A DNA stretch of 42,736 nucleotides from Candidatus Magasanikiibacteriota bacterium (GCA_015661005.1 JACTTX010000010.1:1-42736); one strand, 5' to 3'; shown: positions 20,173 through 28,224, numbered from the stretch's first letter. Translations and numbers: made by a program. Notes: a model not told the origin generated them from the sequence alone.

Positions 20173-21489
20173 CTAAGGTAACTTCCCCGCCACCCCGAAT
20201 CGCGCCAGTGTATTGGCAAAACCGCTGATGCCAATCTCATTCAAAATTTTTACCGCCGGAATATTCAGTGAACTTCCCAGCGCCTCCCGAACCGTCACCG
20301 GGCCGTAATATTTAAAATTGTAATTACGCGGATAATAGGAGCCCCTCTCGGTTTCAAAGCGCACCGGCAAGTCGGCAATGACCGTGGCCGGAGTAAAATT
20401 TTTCATCAACGCCAGTTCATACAAAAACGGTTTGAGCGCCGAACCGGGCTGACGCGCCACCTTGGCCATATTTATTTTCCCGCTTTCACCATCCCGCCAA
20501 TTCAGGCCGCCGATATAAGCCAAAACATTTCCGGTTTGCGGTTCTACGGCAATGAGAGCGGCATCAGTAACATTGCTCTCGGCCAATTTATAAAGCCGCC
20601 GTTCTACGGAGGCCGCGGCCTGCATCTCTAAATCAGAGTCAAGGGTAGTCGTAATAGTGTAGCCACCGCTCCAAACATCAGGAATTTTTTCTTGCAGTTC
20701 ATCAAGGACGCGAAAAACAAAATGCGGGGCTCGGATATTATCTTGCGGGGGAAAAATTGAGAGGGCAACGTTGGCCGCGGCGCCTTCGGCATCAGCCACA
20801 TCAATTCCCATTGTCTTCATTCGCTCAAAAACATATTTTTGCCGCGCTTTGGCGGCGGACAAATGCGTCAACGGATCATAACGCGATGGCGCGCCGATCA
20901 TTCCGGCCAGTAACGTCGCTTCGGACAAGGAAAGATCGCCGACGTCTTTATGAAAATATTCACGCGCCGCCGCCGGAGCGCCAAAAACGTTGTTGCCAAG
21001 ATAAACGGTATTCAAATATATTTCCAAGGTTTCATCTTTCGTTTGCGTTAAAGACCACCAACGGGCGGCGATAAGCTCACGGGCTTTCTGAATAAAACTA
21101 CGTCGCCGATCGCGAAAATAAAAATTTTTTACGAGCTGTTGTTCAATGGTACTGGCGCCGCCGACCACCCGGCGACGCAATAAATTGTCTCGCGTTGCAC
21201 GGATAAGCGCGCGCCAGTCAATGCCGTGGTGCCGATAAAAACGGCTGTCTTCGGCGGCGAGAACTGCGCTCACAAATAACGGGGGAAATTTATCAAGCGT
21301 AACCGGCTGGGTGGTGCGGCCATCATACGCGCTTACTTCATACAATAATGTGCCGTCCGCCGCTAAAATTCTGGTTGACGAAAATACCGGTGGCGTTTCT
21401 GTAACCGGAATAATGCTCCAAAGCATAAAACTAAAAAACGATATGAGACATATCGTCACGATGATCAACAATTTTTTTCTTGTGCTCAT
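20173..21489 (-). pseudogene. pbpC: Penicillin-binding protein 1C, N-terminal part (transglycosylase plus start of transpeptidase)
   Basis: AAEDSRFYRHHGIDW, GGASTIEQQLVKN, PGSALKPF (SxxK). Stops right before the region equivalent to GLSLALGGGEVT. Confidence 0.88.
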
Positions 21490-21529
21490 GATCTGGATAC
21501 TGGAGCAACACACCTACGGCGTGTCGCAA

Positions 21530-21553
21530 TTCTCTGGCTCCGGGACCTGGATT
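21530..21553. repeat. 24-bp direct repeat of the tRNA-Gln 3' end
   Basis: TTCTCTGGCTCCGGGACCTGGATT at 21530-21553 and again at 21648-21671, overlapping the tRNA T-arm/acceptor 3' end. Confidence 0.9.
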
Positions 21554-21655
21554 GAACGCGCTCGTCTGCGACTCGCTTCGGAGAGGGGCTTCCGCCCCTC
21601 TCCGACTCTCCCCCGGAATAAGTGGGGAACTCCCGTTCCCCAAACCCTTCTCTGG

Positions 21656-21726
21656 CTCCGGGACCTGGATTCGAACCAGGATAGCCGCCTTCAAAGGGCG
21701 GAGTCCTACCGTTAGACGATCCCGGA
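21656..21726 (-). tRNA. tRNA-Gln(TTG)
   Basis: Reverse complement TCCGGGATCGTCTAACGGTAGGACTCCGCCCTTTGAAGGCGGCTATCCTGGTTCGAATCCAGGTCCCGGAG; anticodon loop CTTTGAA. Confidence 0.95.
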
Positions 21727-21805
21727 TTGTACTACTATGTAGCATCGCCCCCCGCACCCCTTTCTTAGGGAACCGGCGGTTCCCTAACCCTCCGCCACGC
21801 GGGGG

Positions 21806-21873
21806 GCGTTTATGTGATCGCAGAGGGCGCGTTAATGTGATCGCAGGGGACGCGTTAATATGACCGGAGATGG
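21806..21873. repeat. Imperfect 23-bp tandem repeat, about 3 copies
   Basis: GCGTTTATGTGATCGCAGAGGGC / GCGTTAATGTGATCGCAGGGGAC / GCGTTAATATGACCGGAGATG, starting at 21806, 21829, 21852. Confidence 0.8.
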
Positions 21874-21962
21874 TGACACTTGGTCATCGCCCCCGCACCA
21901 AAACTATCACGCCAACGTTTAAAAAACAAGATCACACCTTGACAGTCACACCTTGCTACAGA

Positions 21963-22901
21963 TCACACTTTCAAATATCTCCTCACCGCCGCGTAACTGG
22001 AAAAAACCGTCAGCAAAAAAACGGCTAGCGCTTCGGTTCCGAACACTCGCCAACCGCGCCGGACAAAATAATCGTGTAGAAGGGCGCCGCCATTTGTGAA
22101 AAGCGGACCGAGATAGGGATCAATCAAACGCGCCGCCCAAACCGTCAACCCCACGACAATCGCCACGGCAATAATCGTGTACAGAAGAGCTTCCAACAAA
22201 AACGGCCCGCGCACAAACCAATTGGTGGCGCCAACCAATTTTTTAATCTGGATTTCCTCGCGCTGGGTGTAAATGGCCACGCGAATGGTGTTGAAAATTA
22301 TCAAAAACGCGATGAAAACAAAAAGCAAGGTCAAAATAAATCCAAACTTTTCAATGCGCTGGGTGATCAAATTGATCCGTTCAATGGCCTTGGAGTGATC
22401 AGTGAAGGTCTTATTTTCTATAATCGCGTCATACTCCGGAATGGCCAGCGCCTTAAAAACTTTTTGATATTCGGCCGCGCCCTCGGTGGTAAAAACCAAG
22501 GTGGCTCCAAGCGGATTCTGATTAAGCTCGGTCACAGCTGAAAGTAATTCCGGCTCGCCTTTGTGCCTTTCTTTAAATTCCGCCAGCACTTGATCAGTAG
22601 TTTTAAAAATTATGCTTTTCACTTCCGGAAATGACTTCACAAATGACTGCACTTCCTCCAAACGTTTCTCCGACGCATCCACTTTGAAAAAAATGGTCAC
22701 GTCAATTTGTTCCTGCACGGCTTTGACACCGGCCGTCGTCACAATATTCACGAGCAAAAGGACATTGACCGAAAGCATTGTTACTACCAAAATAGAGATG
22801 GTGATGGCCGACAGACCAAAATTACGCCAAAAATTTTTGAGGGCGTAGGAGACGACGCGGCCTAAGGAGATTAGGGGACTGGCTTTGTGGTGCGTGGACA
22901 T
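21963..22901 (-). CDS. ftsX: Cell division protein FtsX
   Basis: FtsX topology and sequence; downstream of ftsE on the same strand. Confidence 0.95.
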   Translation of the reverse strand: MSTHHKASPLISLGRVVSYALKNFWRNFGLSAITISILVVTMLSVNVLLLVNIVTTAGVKAVQEQIDVTIFFKVDASEKRLEEVQSFVKSFPEVKSIIFKTTDQVLAEFKERHKGEPELLSAVTELNQNPLGATLVFTTEGAAEYQKVFKALAIPEYDAIIENKTFTDHSKAIERINLITQRIEKFGFILTLLFVFIAFLIIFNTIRVAIYTQREEIQIKKLVGATNWFVRGPFLLEALLYTIIAVAIVVGLTVWAARLIDPYLGPLFTNGGALLHDYFVRRGWRVFGTEALAVFLLTVFSSYAAVRRYLKV

Positions 22902-22904
22902 AAA

Positions 22905-23585
22905 TTAAATGACGTATTTCCCCGATTCTTGATCATTGACAATCGTGCCGCCGTCAATGGTAATGACACGGCGGCGCAAAGAGTTCACGACTTCGCGATT
23001 ATGCGTCACCAGCACGATGGTTGTTCCGAACTCATTGATCTTTTTCAAAATGGAAATAATTTCTTGCGTATTCAAAGTATCCAGATTACCGGTTGGTTCA
23101 TCTGCCACCAAGATTTTTGGCCGGTGCGCCAGCGCGCGCGCAATTACCACCCGCTGTTGTTCGCCGCCGGAGATTTGTCTGGGATATCTCTCCTCCTTGC
23201 CCTCCAACCCGACCAGTTTCAAAACCTGTGGCACCACATGATGGATGCGTTCATTGCTGGCGCCGGAAACGTGCAAAGCAAATGCGACATTTTCAAAAAC
23301 CGTTTTCTGCGGCAAAAGCTTAAAGTCCTGAAAAATAACGCCAATTTGCCGACGCAAAAGCGGAACGTGCGAATCCCTGATATTGGAAATGTCCCAGCCG
23401 CCAATCGTGATTTGTCCGGTGTCCGGTTTTTCCTCCGCAATCAGGAGTTTGACGAGTGTCGTCTTACCCGTGCCGCTTTGTCCGACAATGGAGACAAATT
23501 CTCCGGGATTAATTTGGAGATAAAGATCGCGCACCCCGACAATATTCGGTGGATAAATTTTATTAACGCCACGTAGAAGAATCAT
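22905..23585 (-). CDS. ftsE: Cell division ATP-binding protein FtsE
   Basis: VGQSGTGKTTLVKLL Walker A, ISGGEQQRVVIARAL signature, LVADEPTGNLD. Confidence 0.96.
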   Translation of the reverse strand: MILLRGVNKIYPPNIVGVRDLYLQINPGEFVSIVGQSGTGKTTLVKLLIAEEKPDTGQITIGGWDISNIRDSHVPLLRRQIGVIFQDFKLLPQKTVFENVAFALHVSGASNERIHHVVPQVLKLVGLEGKEERYPRQISGGEQQRVVIARALAHRPKILVADEPTGNLDTLNTQEIISILKKINEFGTTIVLVTHNREVVNSLRRRVITIDGGTIVNDQESGKYVI

Positions 23586-23673
23586 GACGTACAGTATAGC
23601 AGTTCGCGATTAACAAAAAAAGCCGCGCTGTGGAGGCACGCTTTTTCGGCCGTCGCGATCAGGGATATTTATC

Positions 23674-23747
23674 TGGAGCCGATGGGCAGAATCGGACTGC
23701 CGTCCATGGTTTACGAAACCATTGCTTTGCCACTAAGCTACATCGGC
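23674..23747 (-). tRNA. tRNA-Thr(CGT), CCA encoded
   Basis: GCCGATGTAGCTTAGTGGCAAAGCAATGGTTTCGTAAACCATGGACGGCAGTCCGATTCTGCCCATCGGCTCCA; anticodon loop TTCGTAA. Confidence 0.94.
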
Positions 23748-23813
23748 GAGTGAGCGAAAAGCAAAAACCTGTTTTGCTTTTTTCCGAGCCCCGTTCTCTT
23801 CACCCTTTTCACT

Positions 23814-23852
23814 TCCAAATGTTTGTCGCCAAAATGGCGACAAACATTTGGA
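23814..23852. repeat. Perfect 18-bp-arm hairpin abutting the tRNA-Gly 3' end
   Basis: TCCAAATGTTTGTCGCCA-AAA-TGGCGACAAACATTTGGA. Confidence 0.9.
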
Positions 23853-23922
23853 GCGAGAGAGGGGAATCGAACCCCCGTCTCAAGCTTGGGAAGCTTGCAT
23901 ACTACCATTGTACGACTCTCGC
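23852..23922 (-). tRNA. tRNA-Gly(CCC)
   Basis: GCGAGAGTCGTACAATGGTAGTATGCAAGCTTCCCAAGCTTGAGACGGGGGTTCGATTCCCCTCTCTCGC; anticodon loop TTCCCAA. Confidence 0.94.
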
Positions 23923-23958
23923 CCGCAAAACCCATCCTAACGCGCGTCCGACATCGCG

Positions 23959-24918
23959 CTACAACCTTACATACCGTACAATTTTGGCGCTGTCAACAAG
24001 CGGTTTCAAAAACGCGTCCAAGTCAGCGTTCCCAATCAAGATATGACGGGCGCGGACTTCCGTCACTTTGGCGTCAGCCCCCTTCCCTTCCGTTTTCACT
24101 TCATCAACACGGATGATGTGATAGCCAAATTGTGATTCCACGATTCCCGAAACCTCACCTTTTTTTAAGGCAAAAGCCGCATTTTCAAATTCCGGCACCA
24201 TCATCCCTTCGCTAAAAAATCCCAGATCACCGCCTTTGGCGGCACTGCCCGGGTCTTGACTGTATTTTTTGGCCAACTCCTCAAAAGACGTCTTCCCTTC
24301 TTTAACCTCTTTCAGAACTTCCTCGGCTTTGGCCAAGGCTGTTTTGTTCAAATCATTTTGCAATTTTTCTTCGTAGACGAACGGGATGACCACATGGGTG
24401 CGGAACTGATCGCGATTCCAATTAAACCGTTCCTTCAATTCATTATCAAGGTCCGTGGCCGTGGCCGTCATGGTGCTGAAACCTTTTTCAAAATCATCCG
24501 GCGTCACCGTGATCCCGCGGCGCGCCAATTCCTGTTTTTCAATATTGGTGCGCACCCAACGCGCCCAAACTATTTCCCGCATCTGCGCTTCATCCGGTTT
24601 TTTTTCCACGTCTTTGAGCGCCTGCGCATTCACAAATTTAATGGTGGCGACGCCGTCCAGATAATCTTTAAGTGAAACCGCGTCCCCGTTCACCGTGCCC
24701 GCCGACAAATTCAGCGTTCGCACCATGACCCGCGTGAAATTATTATCCCAATTTTTTTTGTACACAGCCCAAACCGAGCCACCTAAACCAACGCCAGCCA
24801 AGACCAAAACCACCACCACGATTATCAAGATTCTCCGGCCGCGCCGCGATTTTGGGGTGGTGGGCGCATTTTGAATTGGTTCCACTGGTTGACTGCCTCC
24901 AAGAACATTATCCAGCAT
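23959..24918 (-). CDS. Membrane-anchored parvulin-type peptidyl-prolyl isomerase (PrsA/SurA-like)
   Basis: N-terminal TM, then FEELAKKYSQDPGSAAKGGDLGFFSEGMMVPEFENAAFALKKGEVSGIVESQFGYHIIRVDE. Confidence 0.92.
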   Translation of the reverse strand: MLDNVLGGSQPVEPIQNAPTTPKSRRGRRILIIVVVVLVLAGVGLGGSVWAVYKKNWDNNFTRVMVRTLNLSAGTVNGDAVSLKDYLDGVATIKFVNAQALKDVEKKPDEAQMREIVWARWVRTNIEKQELARRGITVTPDDFEKGFSTMTATATDLDNELKERFNWNRDQFRTHVVIPFVYEEKLQNDLNKTALAKAEEVLKEVKEGKTSFEELAKKYSQDPGSAAKGGDLGFFSEGMMVPEFENAAFALKKGEVSGIVESQFGYHIIRVDEVKTEGKGADAKVTEVRARHILIGNADLDAFLKPLVDSAKIVRYVRL

Positions 24919-24925
24919 ATTTTGG

Positions 24926-25342
24926 TTATTCGCCGGTTAGGGCTGATTTATGAAAGAAATAGTACCACCATTTTTTGGGAATGGATAGGTGTGACCCGTT
25001 CGGGCTGGCCGCACCGCTCTCCCCACTCATCTCTCCAATGCCGATAGCCGTTCCGGTTACTACAGCCACATGCTCACCGGGTTTTTTAAGATTGAAAGTC
25101 AGCCGCGCCGCTTCTTCCACAAACTGCGGGCTTTTTATCTGACTCAAAAGTTCCAGTGATTGAAATTTTTTTGACTCCAAGGCCTGCACTTGTTGTTCCA
25201 AGCGGGAAATTTCCTTGCGGATGGCCAGATCGCGATAATAAGCGCGACCCAAACCAATGGCAAAGAGCGCGACCAAAATCAGCGCGGTCACTAAAAATCC
25301 TCTTGAGAGAAAAAATTTTTTCCAAGCCGCGGACTTTCCCAT
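24926..25342 (-). CDS. Septum formation initiator (DivIC/FtsB-like)
   Basis: Short cytoplasmic N-term, one TM, coiled coil (RKEISRLEQQVQALESKK), LTFNLKKPGEHV. Start set to ATG 25342. Confidence 0.75.
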   Translation of the reverse strand: MGKSAAWKKFFLSRGFLVTALILVALFAIGLGRAYYRDLAIRKEISRLEQQVQALESKKFQSLELLSQIKSPQFVEEAARLTFNLKKPGEHVAVVTGTAIGIGEMSGESGAASPNGSHLSIPKKWWYYFFHKSALTGE

Positions 25343-25431
25343 AAACGTTCGGATAGTAATCTGTGAATGTCGTGCGATAGCGCAGAGAGAAGCGCAAATG
25401 TCGTGTTGCTTAGAACAAGAACTCTGCGGCG

Positions 25432-25504
25432 ACTGGCGAATGCAACGGAGCAAATATCGTGTTCTTCAATCAAGAACGATATTTGCCCCCTTCCATTCGC
25501 CAGT
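25432..25504. repeat. CAAATG/CAAATA-type nested hairpin repeat
   Basis: Outer arms ACTGGCGAATG / CATTCGCCAGT; inner arms GCAAATATCGT (25450-25460) / ACGATATTTGC (25476-25486). A further GCGCAAATGTCGTGTTGCTTAGAACAAGAAC module lies at 25392-25421. Confidence 0.85.
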
Positions 25505-25572
25505 ATCCAGCTTCCATCTTCTATCTTCCATCTTCCATCTTCTGATCTCCATCTTCCATCTCCATCCGCTCT
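25505..25572. repeat. Polypyrimidine (CTTCCATCT)n-like low-complexity repeat
   Basis: ATCCAGCTTCCATCTTCTATCTTCCATCTTCCATCTTCTGATCTCCATCTTCCATCTCC; runs into the 3' end of the bPH2 gene. Confidence 0.85.
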
Positions 25573-26165
25573 TCCAGAACATTTTTTAATGCTTCGCGTT
25601 CCGTTACTTTTAATTTCTCCAACTGCTGAACCATACTTACCAATGTTTGACGGCTCTCGCCACTGGCCGGATCTGCCATAAATTGTTTGCACAAATCAAG
25701 GACAAGACGCTGGACGCGTTCTGGGCGGCGGACGCAAGGGATTTTCAAATTCACCGAACCCCACGCCGTCTGCACATTGACATCCCCGTAATGCAATGAT
25801 GTTTGCCAAAATCCATGGAAGTGAAAAGACACATCCTGAATTTTTTCCAAAGTGGACTCGGAAACAACACGTTCAAAAAATCCGCGCTGATCAAAATCAA
25901 TGATACGCTCATTGGTGATGGCAAAGGCGTTGCGATACCAAAGAAAAAAACGGCGGCCAATCAAGATTAGACCAAGGATGATGAGGGCAATAAATATCGC
26001 GATGCCAATACCGCCCAAAATAAAAAGCGGAAAAAGTAAAAAGAAGGCCGCAAGGATTAAAAGTCCGCCCATAAAATAGGCGCCCCAATCCACCAACGGA
26101 AACCGCCGCACGATCAGGAAGACGCGCTCGTCGGGTTTTAGATTCAGATGACGATGGAAGGACAT
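25521..26165 (-). CDS. Bacterial PH domain (bPH2/YdbS-like) membrane protein
   Basis: Two TM segments then NAFAITNERIIDFDQRGFFERVVSESTLEKIQDVSF. C-term tail ERMEMEDGDQKMEDGR is encoded by the low-complexity repeat. Confidence 0.8.
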   Translation of the reverse strand: MSFHRHLNLKPDERVFLIVRRFPLVDWGAYFMGGLLILAAFFLLFPLFILGGIGIAIFIALIILGLILIGRRFFLWYRNAFAITNERIIDFDQRGFFERVVSESTLEKIQDVSFHFHGFWQTSLHYGDVNVQTAWGSVNLKIPCVRRPERVQRLVLDLCKQFMADPASGESRQTLVSMVQQLEKLKVTEREALKNVLEERMEMEDGDQKMEDGR

Positions 26166-26211
26166 ATGAAAGCTGGAGAGTGGAAGCTGGAGGAGAATGA
26201 AGCGCAAATGT

Positions 26212-26345
26212 CGTTCTTGTCTTGTGCTGAATAGTTATCGGCAAATGTCGTGTTGCTTAGACCAAAAACGCCATAGTGACCGGTGAATGGAGGGGCGCAA
26301 ATATCGTTCTTGATTGGAGAACACGATATTTGCGCCCTTCCATTC
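26212..26345. repeat. CAAATG-type compound hairpin repeat cluster
   Basis: GCGCAAATGTCGTTCTTGTCTTGTG..., CGGCAAATGTCGTGTTGCTTAGACC..., and GGGCGCAAATATCGT (26293-26307) / ACGATATTTGCGCCC (26323-26337) within GAATGG...CCATTC. Confidence 0.85.
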
Positions 26346-26374
26346 TTCGGTCTCCGGCTTCCGGTCTCCGGCTT

Positions 26375-27769
26375 TTAGCTTCTATCTTCCAGCTTCCGGT
26401 CTCCGATACATTCTCGCACGACCGCGCGATCATCCCACGGAATTAACTTTCCGCCGATGTCGGCGATGGCCTGCTCGGCGCCTTTGCCGGTGATCAAAAT
26501 CAGAGGTGGCGGCGCGGCGCCATCTGATTGTCCAAACTCGCTGGCCATCGCGATGGCTTTTTGAATGGCTTCGCGGCGGTCAAGTACGCGAAAAATCCCC
26601 TCACCTTCCATTTTACCACTTTGCGTGGCGCCGGCATACACATCATCAATGATTTTTTGCGGATCGTCGTCATACGGATCTTCGTTGGTGATAATCGTGA
26701 TATCCGCGTTTTGCGCGGAAATCATCCCCATCTTTGGACGGCGAGAAACATCCCGCCCGCCGCCGGCCGAGCCAACAACATGGATAATTTTCCCGTGCGG
26801 CATCTGTTTCACGATTTCCATTGTTTGCGCCAATGCCACCGGCTCAAACGCATAATCAACAATTACGGTGAAGGGTTGACCCTCATTGATAAACTCCATT
26901 CTGCCGGGCACGCCGGAAATTTTTTGCAAACCTTGACGCGATGTTTCAAGCGGCACGCCGAAAGCATAACAAATTGTTGCGGCCATGGCGGCGTTATAAA
27001 TGTTATAAGTTCCGAAAAGTTGAAGATTAAAATTGACGTCATTGATTTTAAAGTGCACGCCACTACCATCAGCGAGCGGTTCTTCGGCCTTAATGAAGGT
27101 GCAGGTGGATTCAGAAATCTGCGTCATCGCGCCTTCAATATGCAGACATAACGGGGACAGTTCTAAAGGGGACAGTTCTAAATTATGATGCGACTTAAAT
27201 GTGTCCCCTTTAGAACTGTCCCCAACGGTCATCAGAAAATCTGACGCGTGCTCATTGTCAGCGTTCACAACTTGAATTGCGCCGACGGCCTGGCTAAACA
27301 ATTTAATTTTTGCGGCTTTGTATTTTTCAAAACTGCCGTGGGCTTCAATATGTTCCGGATAAAGATTGGTCAAGGCGACGAGATCATATTTGATGCCGAT
27401 ATGGCGAAACTGTTCAATGCCTTGTGAAGTGGTTTCAATAATCGCGTGCGTACATCCGGCGTTCACCATCTGCCGCAAAAGTTTTTGCGTTTGAAAACGA
27501 CCGAGCATGGTCATCTTACGGTCGTTCAGCCATTCCTTGTCCGCGATTTTGAAAAGCATGGTTGAGGTAACGCCAACTTTGAAACCGGCGGCTTCAAGAA
27601 TTTTGGCCGTTAAAAAAACGGTGGTGGATTTTCCGCTGGTGCCGGTGATGCCAATAACCTTTAGTTGACGCGATGGATTCCCGTACCAAGTAGCCGCTAG
27701 TTTGGCGAGGGAAAAGTGATATAGCGCCAGAAGTGGTTTGGGGACTAGTTTGCGTAAAAAACGGTTCAT
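26375..27769 (-). CDS. Mur ligase family protein (MurE-like)
   Basis: GITGTSGKSTTVFLTAKIL P-loop, TTSQGIEQFR, LTNLYPEHIEAHGSFEKYKAAK, NIYNAAMAATICYAFGVPLE, VDYAFEPVALAQTMEIV, NEDPYDDDP. Start set to ATG 27769. Confidence 0.9.
   Translation of the reverse strand: MNRFLRKLVPKPLLALYHFSLAKLAATWYGNPSRQLKVIGITGTSGKSTTVFLTAKILEAAGFKVGVTSTMLFKIADKEWLNDRKMTMLGRFQTQKLLRQMVNAGCTHAIIETTSQGIEQFRHIGIKYDLVALTNLYPEHIEAHGSFEKYKAAKIKLFSQAVGAIQVVNADNEHASDFLMTVGDSSKGDTFKSHHNLELSPLELSPLCLHIEGAMTQISESTCTFIKAEEPLADGSGVHFKINDVNFNLQLFGTYNIYNAAMAATICYAFGVPLETSRQGLQKISGVPGRMEFINEGQPFTVIVDYAFEPVALAQTMEIVKQMPHGKIIHVVGSAGGGRDVSRRPKMGMISAQNADITIITNEDPYDDDPQKIIDDVYAGATQSGKMEGEGIFRVLDRREAIQKAIAMASEFGQSDGAAPPPLILITGKGAEQAIADIGGKLIPWDDRAVVRECIGDRKLEDRS
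27153..27223. repeat. 71-bp palindromic element inside the Mur ligase CDS
   Basis: GGGGACAGTTCTAAAGGGGACAGTTCTAAATTATGATGCGACTTAAATGTGTCCCCTTTAGAACTGTCCCC; 22-bp perfect terminal arms; second copy at 33820-33888. Confidence 0.93.
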
Positions 27770-27793
27770 AACTTGCCTAAATATAGCGAGTTC

Positions 27794-27822
27794 TTGACAT
27801 TTTGGCAAGTTTTTGGTATTGT
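27794..27822 (+). promoter_or_regulatory. Sigma70-like promoter TTGACA-N17-TATTGT
   Basis: TTGACA 27794-27799, TATTGT 27817-27822, upstream of an isolated plus-strand ORF. Confidence 0.75.
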
Positions 27823-27866
27823 AAAGCGTAACAAGACATGACCACTCAAACGCAAAGGAGAACGAA

Positions 27867-28160
27867 ATGAAACTTTGGTTGCAGGTTGGTGCGGACAAGT
27901 TTGAGGAAACTACGCTCCAGGTCGGCGATACGATCCTCGTCCGACTGCGCAATGGCTCGGTTAGCATGAATCGCGGCAGTAGCAAGTTGTGGTTCGGACG
28001 ACGCGAAAACAGGCAAGAGAAGTGGTGCGTAAAGGATAATGCGTCCGCAGTCACGTACGACTATGCGCTCAAGGTCGCCCTCTTCATCGCCGACCTCGCC
28101 CAGCTCATCTGCATGAAAGAACGCGTGGATGAAGAGCACGCACTCTTCATCCTCCGCTAA
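27867..28160 (+). CDS. Hypothetical 97-aa protein
   Basis: AAAGGAG RBS then ATG; MKLWLQVGADKFEETTLQVGDTILVRLRNGSVSMNRGSSKLWFG...; own promoter and downstream hairpin. Confidence 0.75.
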   Translation: MKLWLQVGADKFEETTLQVGDTILVRLRNGSVSMNRGSSKLWFGRRENRQEKWCVKDNASAVTYDYALKVALFIADLAQLICMKERVDEEHALFILR

Positions 28161-28171
28161 CACCAGACGCG

Positions 28172-28201
28172 CGAGCCGTCCGAGAAACTTCGGACGGCTC
28201 A
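28172..28201 (+). terminator. Rho-independent-like hairpin (weak T-tract)
   Basis: GAGCCGTCCGA-GAAAC-TTCGGACGGCTC downstream of the 97-aa ORF. Confidence 0.65.
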
Positions 28202-28224
28202 ATCATTTTCCACGGAAGTTTTTT

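Noticed and set aside
21806-21972. CRP/FNR binding sites (TGTGA motifs)
   Set aside because: Half-sites are tandem rather than TGTGA-N6-TCACA palindromes and lie downstream of ftsX, not at a promoter.
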